A stretch of 36,425 bases of DNA, from NCBI GenBank assembly GCA_028823145.1, contig JAPKCA010000012.1:1-36425 (forward strand). Reading direction: 5' to 3'. The translations under genes and the position numbers were made by a program. The notes under the pieces are model-generated. The model worked only from the letters and a program-made list of their open reading frames with translations. It did not search any database and had not been told where the DNA came from. Positions 8,905-17,758 of this stretch are shown in pieces. The stretch's first letter is position 1. Every line of letters begins with the position of its first letter. The DNA comes from Flavobacteriales bacterium. GTDB lineage: Bacteria; Bacteroidota; Bacteroidia; Flavobacteriales_D; Sanyastnellaceae.

Positions 8905-11250
8905 ATGAAGAAGCTCATAATACGTATTCTGGTCACCCTTTTATCGTTGATCATCTTCGTGGTTGCTGGTGGATTAATCTGGCTAAACAGCCATGAAGAT
9001 GAAACCGAGGCCGCGGTGCTGAAAGCTCTGGCCGCGCAATTGCAAACAGATGCTCATATCGAACAGGTCACCCTCGATCTTTGGTCTGACTTTCCTTATG
9101 TGAGTCTTCGATTGGACCATATTTGGTTGATGGGGTCTACCGGTACGAGCAACGATACATTGCTCCGCGCCAATGAAATTCAATTGCGCTGCAGCGCCTG
9201 GCATCTACTTCAAGGTGAATACCAGCTGAAAGCCGTCACCATTTCTGACGCTGAATTGATGGTTCGTTCAAATGCACAAGGCGATTGGAACACGGCCTTC
9301 TGGAAGGAGGGGGGCTCTGAAGAAAGCGGAGCGAATTTCGCCATCGAAAGGCTGAGCTTGAACCGGTGCAAGATTGAGGTTGATGGCACAAAGGTGTTTG
9401 TCCCAGAAGCAAGCATCTCCGGAACGTGGAAGGCCCCGTTTTTAACCTATTCGATTGAAGGTTCCGTCCAAGAACTAGAATTCGCTTCCTTTGAGAAGTC
9501 AGTGCCCAAATTTTCATTGGCTATGCATGGGACATGGGACATGGAGACAGGGTTTCTACAGGCCGATTTGTCTGAATGTCAATGGATGGATGCCACGTGG
9601 AACGGGGACATTCAACTGGACGATGATGGATGGGCCTGTGCAGGAACCTTTTCCCAGCTTCCCGTGATGGAATTGGCCCCCTGGATAGATTTGCCGCCTC
9701 CTTGGAATACATTGAAGACCAATGCCATTGGTTCCGGCGATGTATCCTATGACCATGGGGTTTTCCGAGCCAAGACAGAGTTGAATTCCATGGATTGGAG
9801 CATCGAATGGGAGAAAACTGCAGCGGAGCCTTTGGCCGGAACCGGTGAAGCAGCTATTTGGGTCAAACACGAAGCGGCGAATTGGCGCATCGATTTCCCT
9901 ACGCTTCGCATCGTCTCGCCTGGAATAAAGTGGTCCGGCAAGGTAGAAGGGTTCAATCCCATGTCCGGTTCCTTAATCGCAACAGGAAAGGGAGAATTGG
10001 ATTTTGAGATGCAGGATTTACTCCAAAACGAGCTGGTCGAAGGATGGCCTGAATCGGGGTGGGGCACTTGGGACGGGACTGTGGAGCGAAATGGACGTGG
10101 AATTTGGAGCGCGAATGGATCTTGGGCGGCACATGAATGGATGGGCCAATGGGCTAAAAAGCCGTGGAAAATGGAAGCTACTGGGCTCATCTCCGCCCAT
10201 GTTTTAGAAGTCCAGAAATTCGATGTCACGTGGAACAACAATCCCTGCACGGGTTCTTTGAATTGGGAAGATCCTCTGCTTTACCAAACTGGCGACCCGA
10301 TTCGCGCGTCCATCGCAATCCATGCCGAAGAATGGCAGCTGCCAGCGTCATCCGACACAAGCGTCATTGCTTTAACCTCGCTCTTGTTGCCTCGAGGAAG
10401 TAAAATTCAATGGAATCTTACTGCGGATCGGGTTCATTCAGGGGGCTGGACCATCGATGATGTGGATGCTGAAGGGAGCTTGACGGCGCTCAGTTGGAGG
10501 TTGAAGCGATTCCGAAGCAAGACCCTCGGAGGAACTCTTGCTGGCGATGGACAAGTCCTGTTCCTTCCAGCCTCCAATCAGGCGACCATCGAATGGCACC
10601 CTGTCATAGACCATTGTGACCTTCCCCTCTTGTTTCAATCCTTCAGCAATTTTAATCAAAGCACCCTGCGATCAGAACATCTACAAGGTGAAATTTCCGT
10701 CTCCGGATCTCTAAAATTCGACTGGAATCATACCGTCGCTTGGCAACCACAAACATTCGAAATGCTGGCCACAGTGAAGATTGCAAACGGTGAACTTCGG
10801 CAGTTGGAAGCCTTCGAAAACATGGCAAACTATTTGCGTGAAAACCGGATGATGGCCCCGTTGGTCGACCCAGACGATTTAGCCGAACGTCTCGCGCTTG
10901 TTGCATTTGAACCGCTCGAGTCTCCCGTATATATCTCAAATCAAAGCGTCCATGTTCCGGATATTCAAATTCGATCATCTGCCATGAATATCTCCTTGAA
11001 TGGAGTCTACCGCTTTGACGGTGCCATCGACTACAGTGTAGGATTTGCGATGCGAGACCTCCGAAATTCAAGAGAAGATGAATTTGGAAAAATTGAAGAC
11101 GATGGATTAGGACATCAATTCTTCATTGCCATGGGGGGAACCGTGGATGAGCCCAAATACAGCTGGGATAGAAAAGCACAACGCGAACATCGCAAGTCCA
11201 ACTTTCAACTTGAAAAAGATCTCCTCCGGTCGCTTTTCAATCGTCACTAG
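8905..11250 (+). CDS. AsmA-like envelope protein
   Basis: A 781-residue protein with one N-terminal membrane segment (about residues 3-24, IIRILVTLLSLIIFVVAGGLIW) and a long beta-rich periplasmic part. The C-terminal portion, around ANGELRQLEAFENMANYLR and later MNISLNGVYRFDGAIDYSVG, matches the pattern of the AsmA C-terminal domain. AsmA relatives (AsmA, TamB, YhdP) bridge the membranes and help lipid transport or outer-membrane assembly; the exact role here is inferred only from the family. The open frame begins at a TTG (8896), but ATG 8905 gives MKKLIIRIL directly before the membrane segment. The next gene follows after 32 nt. Confidence 0.85.
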   Translation: MKKLIIRILVTLLSLIIFVVAGGLIWLNSHEDETEAAVLKALAAQLQTDAHIEQVTLDLWSDFPYVSLRLDHIWLMGSTGTSNDTLLRANEIQLRCSAWHLLQGEYQLKAVTISDAELMVRSNAQGDWNTAFWKEGGSEESGANFAIERLSLNRCKIEVDGTKVFVPEASISGTWKAPFLTYSIEGSVQELEFASFEKSVPKFSLAMHGTWDMETGFLQADLSECQWMDATWNGDIQLDDDGWACAGTFSQLPVMELAPWIDLPPPWNTLKTNAIGSGDVSYDHGVFRAKTELNSMDWSIEWEKTAAEPLAGTGEAAIWVKHEAANWRIDFPTLRIVSPGIKWSGKVEGFNPMSGSLIATGKGELDFEMQDLLQNELVEGWPESGWGTWDGTVERNGRGIWSANGSWAAHEWMGQWAKKPWKMEATGLISAHVLEVQKFDVTWNNNPCTGSLNWEDPLLYQTGDPIRASIAIHAEEWQLPASSDTSVIALTSLLLPRGSKIQWNLTADRVHSGGWTIDDVDAEGSLTALSWRLKRFRSKTLGGTLAGDGQVLFLPASNQATIEWHPVIDHCDLPLLFQSFSNFNQSTLRSEHLQGEISVSGSLKFDWNHTVAWQPQTFEMLATVKIANGELRQLEAFENMANYLRENRMMAPLVDPDDLAERLALVAFEPLESPVYISNQSVHVPDIQIRSSAMNISLNGVYRFDGAIDYSVGFAMRDLRNSREDEFGKIEDDGLGHQFFIAMGGTVDEPKYSWDRKAQREHRKSNFQLEKDLLRSLFNRH

Positions 11251-11269
11251 CCTTCAACTTTTGCCCGCT

Positions 11270-11277
11270 TATCTTTG
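11270..11277 (+). promoter_or_regulatory. TAnnTTTG promoter box 5 nt before the 191-residue gene
   Basis: An exact TATCTTTG ends 5 nt before the ATG at 11283, in the 32-nt gap after the AsmA-like gene. The spacing implies a leaderless or nearly leaderless transcript. No clear -33 element was seen. Confidence 0.5.
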
Positions 11278-11282
11278 AGCCC

Positions 11283-11858
11283 ATGACTTCTGCAACCATC
11301 GAACAGCAAATCACTGAAAAAAAATCGCACGCTATTTCGGCTCTCCATCAGGCCTTGGCGTTGCTTCAAGACGAATTTTCATCTGAACAAACGGAGCATG
11401 TGCTAACGGCTTTACAGGAAGCGCAAAACGCGGTGATTATCCTCGAATTCCTTGCTCAAAAGCCTGAAGAATACACGCAGGCCATCCCCCTTGCTGTTGA
11501 AGCGCCTATTTCCCAACCTCGCCCAACCAATGAAACGGTGGACACGGCTATCGCACAAACTGAATCTGCGCAGGAAGTCAATGGTTCTGGGCCTTCTCTG
11601 GCCGAAAAATTAAGCGAAGCCCCTTTGGATCAGCTGCAATCGGCCTTCAGTATCAATGACCGCGTTCGTTATGCTGCGGTTTTGTTCGAAGGGAACATGG
11701 ATGCTTTTTTGAAGACATGTGATGAAGTGGATGGATGCGCCAGTCATGCCGAAGCTGTGCAGTTAATTCATTCTCGCGTAGAGGGAAGCATTGACTGGGA
11801 AGACGAATCTGGAGGCCCTTTTCAATTTCTGCAACTCACGCGACGCCTCTTTACCTAA
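11283..11858 (+). CDS. Conserved-looking protein of unknown function upstream of rsmI
   Basis: This 191-residue soluble protein has no signal peptide. Residues 1-70 are helical and rich in Q, E and A (possible coiled coil), followed by a low-complexity linker with PRPTNETVD. The C-terminal 85 residues begin SLAEKLSEAPLDQLQSAFS and contain INDRVRYAAVLFEGNMDAF, a segment I associate with hypothetical proteins of Bacteroidetes (NDR-F-Y-LF-G-N pattern). No catalytic motif is visible. Its stop overlaps the rsmI start by one base (TAATG), so the two genes are translationally coupled. Confidence 0.8.
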   Translation: MTSATIEQQITEKKSHAISALHQALALLQDEFSSEQTEHVLTALQEAQNAVIILEFLAQKPEEYTQAIPLAVEAPISQPRPTNETVDTAIAQTESAQEVNGSGPSLAEKLSEAPLDQLQSAFSINDRVRYAAVLFEGNMDAFLKTCDEVDGCASHAEAVQLIHSRVEGSIDWEDESGGPFQFLQLTRRLFT

Positions 11859-12559
11859 TGCAAAGAGACAAACCACTCCGTCTCGTTGGAGGTGAACTGT
11901 TTTTGGTTCCGACTCCGCTCGGGAATTTGGGAGACTTTTCTCCCCGTGCGATCGAAGTCCTTCGGGGTGTTGATTTGGTCTTAGCTGAGGACACCCGCAC
12001 AACAGGCAAATTGATGCGGCATTTCGAAATCGACACGCCGCTCAAGGCCTTTCATCAGCACAATGAACACCGCGCTGTGGAAGGTTTGGTTCAGTTGCTC
12101 CAAGCAGGGAAACGTCTAGCGCTCTGTTCGGATGCGGGAACCCCCGGCATCTCAGATCCTGGTTTTTTGTTGGTTCGTGAAGTTGCCCAGCTGAACCTCC
12201 CCGTTGTGTGCCTGCCCGGTCCAACCGCTTTTGTCCCCGCATTGGTGGTCTCTGGAATTCCATGCGATCGGTTTGTCTTTGAAGGTTTTCTGCCACACAA
12301 AAAAGGCAGACAAAAAAGGCTGGGGCAGATGGCCGAAGAGGAAAGGACATGGGTGCTATACGAATCACCCCATCGCATGGTCAAATTACTGACCGAATTG
12401 ATGGACTATTGTGGGGCCGATCGCCCTGTTTCATGCTCTCGCGAAATCAGCAAATTGCATGAAGAAACCGTGAGAGGCACGGTTCAGTCTGTCCTAGAAC
12501 ATTTCCAATTGCATGACCCCAGAGGGGAGTTCGTGGTTGTCATCGCGGGGAAAAGCTGA
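11858..12559 (+). CDS. rsmI: RsmI, 16S rRNA C1402 2'-O-methyltransferase
   Basis: A 233-residue SAM-dependent enzyme of the tetrapyrrole-methylase fold that methylates the ribose of C1402 in the 16S decoding centre. Diagnostic motifs are VPTPLGNLGD (residues 17-26), AEDTRTTG (43-50), the AdoMet loop SDAGTPGISDPG (91-102) and GFLPHKKGR. Slightly shorter than E. coli RsmI because it lacks the C-terminal helix, as in many Bacteroidetes. It ends 5 nt before the stop of convergent radA. Confidence 0.95.
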   Translation: MQRDKPLRLVGGELFLVPTPLGNLGDFSPRAIEVLRGVDLVLAEDTRTTGKLMRHFEIDTPLKAFHQHNEHRAVEGLVQLLQAGKRLALCSDAGTPGISDPGFLLVREVAQLNLPVVCLPGPTAFVPALVVSGIPCDRFVFEGFLPHKKGRQKRLGQMAEEERTWVLYESPHRMVKLLTELMDYCGADRPVSCSREISKLHEETVRGTVQSVLEHFQLHDPRGEFVVVIAGKS

Positions 12560-12564
12560 AACCT

Positions 12565-13941
12565 TCAAAACAAACGCCCGTGCAAGTCACTGACTTGCTG
12601 CACCGGGATCAGTTCCAGTGAACTGCCTTCAGGGGCTTTAACGTTTCGCGCATGAGCACTGTGAAACAGACGCTTCATCCCCATTCGAGATGCTTCCGAA
12701 ATCCGTTGCGTCAACCGCGGAACCGGGCGAATTTCTCCTGTTAAGCCCACTTCACCGGCAAAAACAGTTCCCCAAGGCAAAGGCACATCCAGTGCACTGC
12801 TCAAAATGGCAGCGACAACCGCTAAGTCCAATGCTGGATCTTGGATCCGTAACCCTCCGGCCATATTCAAAAACACATCCTTGGAGGCCAGTTTGAAACC
12901 ACAGCGTTTCTCTAAAACCGCCAATAACATATTCAGTCGACGTAAATCAAATCCCGTCCCTGAACGTTGTGGGGTTCCATAAACCGCTGTACTCACAAGG
13001 GCTTGCACTTCCACCAACATGGGGCGAACTCCTTCTACCGCGGCCGAAATTGCCGTGCCACTCAACCCATCTTCCCCTGATTTTTGTCCCAACAATGCGT
13101 CCGAGGGGTGATCCACTGCCTGCAACCCTGTTCCCTGCATTTCATACAGCCCAAGCTCTGCTGTCGTCCCAAAGCGATTCTTGATAGCGCGCAACATCCG
13201 ATAGGCATGGTGCCGTTCCCCTTCAAACTGCAAGACCACGTCCACCATGTGCTCTAGCACCTTTGGGCCCGCCAATGACCCTTCCTTGGTGATGTGTCCA
13301 ATAAAGAACAACGGAACATGATGTTGTTTCGCGAATCGAGTCAATGCCGAAGCGGATTCGCGGATTTGCGAGACAGATCCTGGAGCCGATTCAATTTCTG
13401 GTAAATACAGGGTTTGAACAGAATCAATCACGACCGCGGTGGGTCGGTTTTTTTCCAATTCCTTGAGGATTTCCTGCACATTCGTTTCGGCAAGGATGAA
13501 TAGGTTCGGAGGGACATGTCCCAAACGTTCCGCCCTCATACGCACTTGTTCCGGGCTCTCTTCCCCTCCCACATACAAAACCCGTGGACTGGCAGCGGCC
13601 ATGTTCAACACCGCTTGGAGCATCAAAGTCGATTTGCCAATTCCCGGTTCACCCCCTAAGAGCACCACGCCACCAGGAACAACGCCACCACCCAACACCC
13701 GATCCAATTCATGATCACCTGAGGACATCCTTTGAATGTCCAGCACCTCCACATCTACCAACGGCATGGCCTGCGCTTGCAGTAACCCTGTGTTGCTCCG
13801 TCGTTCATGCACCACAGGCGCAGCGCTTACCGTGAATGCTTCTAACGTATTCCAGGATTTACAACCTGAACATTTTCCTGCCCACTGCACCGACTCTTGG
13901 CCGCAGGCTGAACATGAATAATGCGTTTTGCTCTTTGCCAA
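12565..13941 (-). CDS. radA: RadA, DNA repair / branch-migration ATPase
   Basis: A 458-residue protein that helps RecA-driven recombination by extending D-loops. Domains in order: a C4 zinc finger (C10, C13, C24, C27), a RecA-like ATPase with Walker A GEPGIGKST (about 97-105), the RadA-specific KNRFG motif (254-258), and a C-terminal Lon-protease-like domain with DLAVVAAILSS. The start MAKSKTHYSCSACG is canonical. It begins only 11 nt after the large T9SS protein gene with no terminator visible, so co-transcription is likely. Its last codons contain an 8-bp inverted repeat (12582-12598). Confidence 0.97.
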   Translation of the reverse strand: MAKSKTHYSCSACGQESVQWAGKCSGCKSWNTLEAFTVSAAPVVHERRSNTGLLQAQAMPLVDVEVLDIQRMSSGDHELDRVLGGGVVPGGVVLLGGEPGIGKSTLMLQAVLNMAAASPRVLYVGGEESPEQVRMRAERLGHVPPNLFILAETNVQEILKELEKNRPTAVVIDSVQTLYLPEIESAPGSVSQIRESASALTRFAKQHHVPLFFIGHITKEGSLAGPKVLEHMVDVVLQFEGERHHAYRMLRAIKNRFGTTAELGLYEMQGTGLQAVDHPSDALLGQKSGEDGLSGTAISAAVEGVRPMLVEVQALVSTAVYGTPQRSGTGFDLRRLNMLLAVLEKRCGFKLASKDVFLNMAGGLRIQDPALDLAVVAAILSSALDVPLPWGTVFAGEVGLTGEIRPVPRLTQRISEASRMGMKRLFHSAHARNVKAPEGSSLELIPVQQVSDLHGRLF

Positions 13942-13952
13942 TGCGATAGTCC

Positions 13953-16900
13953 TCAGCGCAAAATCGTGACGTGACCTGTATGAATCTTTTGATTCGGCAA
14001 GACCATGGTGTAATAAAATGTGCCTGTCTCACCATTGTCCGGGCGCCACGCATCTTCGTTTTTATAGTTATTACTCCAATAAACCTGCTGGCCCCAACGG
14101 TTATATACCCGCATGTATACATCGTCATAAACCTCCAAGCCTTCAATAAAGAACGACTCATTCATGTCATCTCCATATTCCGGAGTGAAGACATTGGGGA
14201 TAAGCAGCTCACACCAATCAATTAAGACTTCCCATTCGTGACGAATTCCTCCAACCGCGCACGGATTGATCGCTGAGCCCACCAACACAATGCCCTGGGC
14301 CCAACAATCCATCGGTAACATCGAGCTTACAACGGCTAAATCATCTACGGGGTCTTCGAAATAAATGTTTTCTCCGTTGCATTCGACCCACCATTCGTAT
14401 TCCCCCGCACCGTCAACCCAGCTAACTCCATTGTACGTCTGAGCACTGAGGTCGAAGTCGTACTCCACTTCGGGGCACATGGTTAAAACAAATGGGTTTC
14501 CATCGTCGTCAATCAGCGTCGGTTCTGCTTCAATCGTTGGAGGCAAACCGATGTACAAGTAAGTGCAGACTGAGTTGGTCTCGCAACCAAATGGATCCGT
14601 GAAACTCATGCAAATTTCCTGACCATCGTATTCACTTGCGTCTGCTACTTCCCAGTTAGTGTCTGTAGAACCATCGGGCCAAACCACCGTGTAGCCTTCC
14701 GGTAAATCCGGAATGATTGATGCCATCCCATCCCCCAAACAGTCGATGGTCATGCTCTCCAATGGAGGTGGGATATCTCCCACAATCGAGATGATGGCAC
14801 AAGCCTCACCCTGGCCACATTGGTTGGAAACTTCAACACAATACTCGCCCGTTTCAACCGCCGTGTATTCTTCAGCAATTTCTCCTGGGATTAGGCCGCC
14901 ATCGATATACCACTCAAACTCCAAATCTGGGGTGTCCGGACTTGTGGGGTCGAGGTATACCGTTCCTCCTTCACATAAGCTTTCGTCCTCCAAGGAGGGG
15001 TTTGGAGTGTATTGAGAATACAACTGAAGCGATGCGGAAGCCGATCCACAACCATTGGTTACGGTGACAGAAACGTTGTACGTAGTGGTATTCGAAAAAC
15101 TAAACGTGTTTTGCGTCACGTCATCCGTTCCTGGGGCAGACCAATTGATGCCTGCTGTACCTCCAATATCAATGATGTCTGCGTACACCGTAGCATCATC
15201 TCCATCGCACAACAAATCATTGGCTGTCACCAATCCCACTTCTGGTGTTTCTGTGATTTCGATATCGTAGCAGTAGTCCGTTTGGCATACCTCCTCCAAG
15301 AAACAAATTTCATATAACCCATACTGGGTCGGATAGAATTCGGTGTCAAACTCTTCCGTTCCAGAGAATGACCAAGGTAGAGGGCCTGAAAGACAACTCC
15401 ACGTTCCGATGGCAGGCTCAGCGTTGCACTCAGCTGGGCCGCTATAGATAATTCCCGGAACCAAGTCACTGATGAGGGTGGCATTTAAGAAGCCACAGTT
15501 GTAGATCGAAACGGACAAAACATCCGGGTCAACCGAAGCGTCAGAGACAAAAATTATTTCAATTTCGTCTCCAGCTGAAATGTCAGACGAGTGTTGCTGA
15601 AAGGAGCTTGAAGATGTGAGGATCTGACTGTTTGCCGCATCCCCGTTGATGGTTAGCTGCAAATAACTCCCACCCCATCCCAATTCCTCGTTTGAACTCA
15701 TGTAAATCAGCAAAGCCCCTTCGTCCGGACTTGAATATCCCCCCTCAAAAACCACCACATCTGGAATGCCATCACAATAGGGCTCGATGACCACTTCAGG
15801 GATATAAGATCCAATGGTTTCAATGATGAAGACCCGTTGTCCTTGGCAGCCGTCTTCATTGGTCACCAAAAGGCGATAAGTCCCTGCAGTCAACTCCGCT
15901 GAAGCACCATTATCAGCAACCACCGTGCCTCCCAATCCATTCCAATCCGCATCCCACTGGTAGGCAACATACTCCAACTGTTCTTCCGGATCCACTTCCA
16001 CCATGGCCGTCTGGCCTTGGCAAACCGCCGGTGGATCCACGATGATGTCCGGTAAATAATACGGAGAAACATCAATGAAGAAGTATTCCACCGTTTCGCA
16101 TTGAGCCAACTGGCCCGTTACAAAGAAGTTTCCTCCATACGTGTACGTATTGGTCGATCCTGTGTTTCCATTGGACCACACGATGTTATCAAAATCACCC
16201 GTCGCAGTCACGATCGACTCTCCTCCTGCGCAGATACTTGCAAGGCCTTCAACGGTTAACTCTGGCATGACAATATCCAAGACTTCTACGATGAATATGA
16301 TGGTGGTGGTTTGCACGGGCGAACCATCATCCGTAGCGTTGATGGTGATTTCATGGATACCTAAGTTCAAGGCTTCGCCCACGAAAACACCCGTGACACT
16401 ACCTGTTGGGCCATCCGTCGTTGAGTAGGTCCAGCCCGGCGCGTCTGTGACATCCATCGTGATTGTCTGATCACTTTCCGGCGCAAGGAAGCTTAGGTCC
16501 ACTTCGAATTCGTTGCCTTGGCATAAAAAAATGGTGTCACAGCCCAAATTGTTCGACGGCAGTGGAGGTGTGTTACCCGATGTCACCGCTGCGTCCATGT
16601 TGAAGACTTTATAGTCCAACCAATTCACCCCGTCTTCATTCTCCGCATCAGCACCATAGGGCCCGTTGTAGTCATCGGTCAATGTGTTAAATCGTCCATA
16701 CTGCAGGTGGTCTCCCGTAATCGGCGCATCATCCAAACCGACGGTTGCGGGACTGGCTCCACAGCATCCCCCTGAACCACTCACGTCCCCGTGAGCCCAG
16801 TTCATATCGAGATAGCACATTTGCGTGTTCGATCCGTCCGGTAAAATCACCCCATCCGTAGGTGTAATGATGATCTGATAAGAGTTGATCAATTCATCGT

Positions 16901-17582
16901 GGTTGTTGTAGTAACCGACATTCACAAAGTTCACGTAAAGCGCTTCGCTGGCAATTTTATAGTAAATATTCCCTGAAGCTCGGTAATCCGCGTCTGCCCA
17001 GAAACCGGCTACTTGTGCAGTTTCTTCCACCGTATTGGGGAATTCCTCTGGGGTCCAGTCGATGATGTAATCACCAAAAGAAATAGAGCCCTTCGAATTG
17101 ATATAAAAGGCGCTGTATTCTTCACCGTAAAAATCAAACGTCCAACCCAAATCCAACGGCCCGACTGAACAATCAACATTGACCCCAGCTCCATCCGAAT
17201 AATCCCAGTCAAACGTGGTGATTTGCTCGTAGGAGTTGTCTGGTTCAATCCAACAATCGCATCCCCCTGTGTTGGCTTGACGCATTTTTGCCCGGTCCTC
17301 AGTCAATTCAGTGTTCTCAGCCTCCCATTTCACTTTGTCTTCATGCAGAATAGCCCGCGCATCCTGTTCTTTAAACTCATCCCATGCGCGCATAACCTCC
17401 CATTCTTCACGCGTCATATTCAAGACTGCGCCTTTGAACGAACCATACCGATTGATGACGTCCGATGCAGATTCTGATGCCAACTCCAATGAAGGAGGTG
17501 TCTCCTCGATCACATTTTGGCCCCATGATAAAGGAGCATATGTCAGGGCAATAATGAAGGTCAGAAAAAGATAACGACTCAT
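13953..17582 (-). CDS. Large secreted protein with nidogen-like domain and gliding-motility C-terminal domain
   Basis: A 1209-residue surface or secreted protein. Residues 1-21 form a signal peptide (LFLTFIIALTYAPLSWGQ). Residues about 140-300 resemble a NIDO (nidogen) domain: GWTFDFYGEEYSAFYINSKG, GFWADADYRASGNIYYKI and NSYQIIITPTDG. A series of cysteine-bearing Ig/PKD-like segments follows (about 370-1110). The last 85 residues, LIPNVFTPEYGDDMNESF through VYNRWGQQVYWS to GTFYYTMVL, are the type-B sorting domain (TIGR04131/CHU_C) used by the type IX secretion system. The composition is strongly acidic. The ligand or substrate is unknown; adhesion is a guess. radA lies 11 nt downstream. Confidence 0.9.
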   Translation of the reverse strand: MSRYLFLTFIIALTYAPLSWGQNVIEETPPSLELASESASDVINRYGSFKGAVLNMTREEWEVMRAWDEFKEQDARAILHEDKVKWEAENTELTEDRAKMRQANTGGCDCWIEPDNSYEQITTFDWDYSDGAGVNVDCSVGPLDLGWTFDFYGEEYSAFYINSKGSISFGDYIIDWTPEEFPNTVEETAQVAGFWADADYRASGNIYYKIASEALYVNFVNVGYYNNHDELINSYQIIITPTDGVILPDGSNTQMCYLDMNWAHGDVSGSGGCCGASPATVGLDDAPITGDHLQYGRFNTLTDDYNGPYGADAENEDGVNWLDYKVFNMDAAVTSGNTPPLPSNNLGCDTIFLCQGNEFEVDLSFLAPESDQTITMDVTDAPGWTYSTTDGPTGSVTGVFVGEALNLGIHEITINATDDGSPVQTTTIIFIVEVLDIVMPELTVEGLASICAGGESIVTATGDFDNIVWSNGNTGSTNTYTYGGNFFVTGQLAQCETVEYFFIDVSPYYLPDIIVDPPAVCQGQTAMVEVDPEEQLEYVAYQWDADWNGLGGTVVADNGASAELTAGTYRLLVTNEDGCQGQRVFIIETIGSYIPEVVIEPYCDGIPDVVVFEGGYSSPDEGALLIYMSSNEELGWGGSYLQLTINGDAANSQILTSSSSFQQHSSDISAGDEIEIIFVSDASVDPDVLSVSIYNCGFLNATLISDLVPGIIYSGPAECNAEPAIGTWSCLSGPLPWSFSGTEEFDTEFYPTQYGLYEICFLEEVCQTDYCYDIEITETPEVGLVTANDLLCDGDDATVYADIIDIGGTAGINWSAPGTDDVTQNTFSFSNTTTYNVSVTVTNGCGSASASLQLYSQYTPNPSLEDESLCEGGTVYLDPTSPDTPDLEFEWYIDGGLIPGEIAEEYTAVETGEYCVEVSNQCGQGEACAIISIVGDIPPPLESMTIDCLGDGMASIIPDLPEGYTVVWPDGSTDTNWEVADASEYDGQEICMSFTDPFGCETNSVCTYLYIGLPPTIEAEPTLIDDDGNPFVLTMCPEVEYDFDLSAQTYNGVSWVDGAGEYEWWVECNGENIYFEDPVDDLAVVSSMLPMDCWAQGIVLVGSAINPCAVGGIRHEWEVLIDWCELLIPNVFTPEYGDDMNESFFIEGLEVYDDVYMRVYNRWGQQVYWSNNYKNEDAWRPDNGETGTFYYTMVLPNQKIHTGHVTILR

Positions 17583-17733
17583 GAACTCAGGATTTCAGTT
17601 TGGCGGTATACGACGTGCTTTTTGACGTTAATTCATGATCAAAAAAACCCCGTGTAGAGTGTAAATATAATGCAACTCATTGCTCATTGGGAAATCGCTC
17701 GAATTATCGGTTCAAATACAGCAGGTTCGGGTG

Positions 17734-17741
17734 TATTTTCG
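17734..17741 (+). promoter_or_regulatory. Promoter box (TATTTTCG) upstream of lepA
   Basis: TATTTTCG matches TAnnTTYG and ends 17 nt before the lepA ATG. The 176-nt divergent gap 17583-17758 holds no other feature I can name, and no comparable box was found for the leftward T9SS gene. Confidence 0.4.
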
Positions 17742-17758
17742 CTCGACATTAAGAACGA

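Noticed and set aside
9747-10250. A 167-codon minus-strand frame inside the AsmA-like gene
   Set aside because: Antisense shadow with Pro/Ser/His-rich composition and no family motif, while the plus-strand protein is continuous.
12582-12598. Perfect 8-bp hairpin (GCAAGTCA/TGACTTGC) at the 3' end of radA as a terminator
   Set aside because: It lies inside the coding sequence, and the T-rich stretch on the leftward strand begins 7 nt after the stem, so support for intrinsic termination is too thin.
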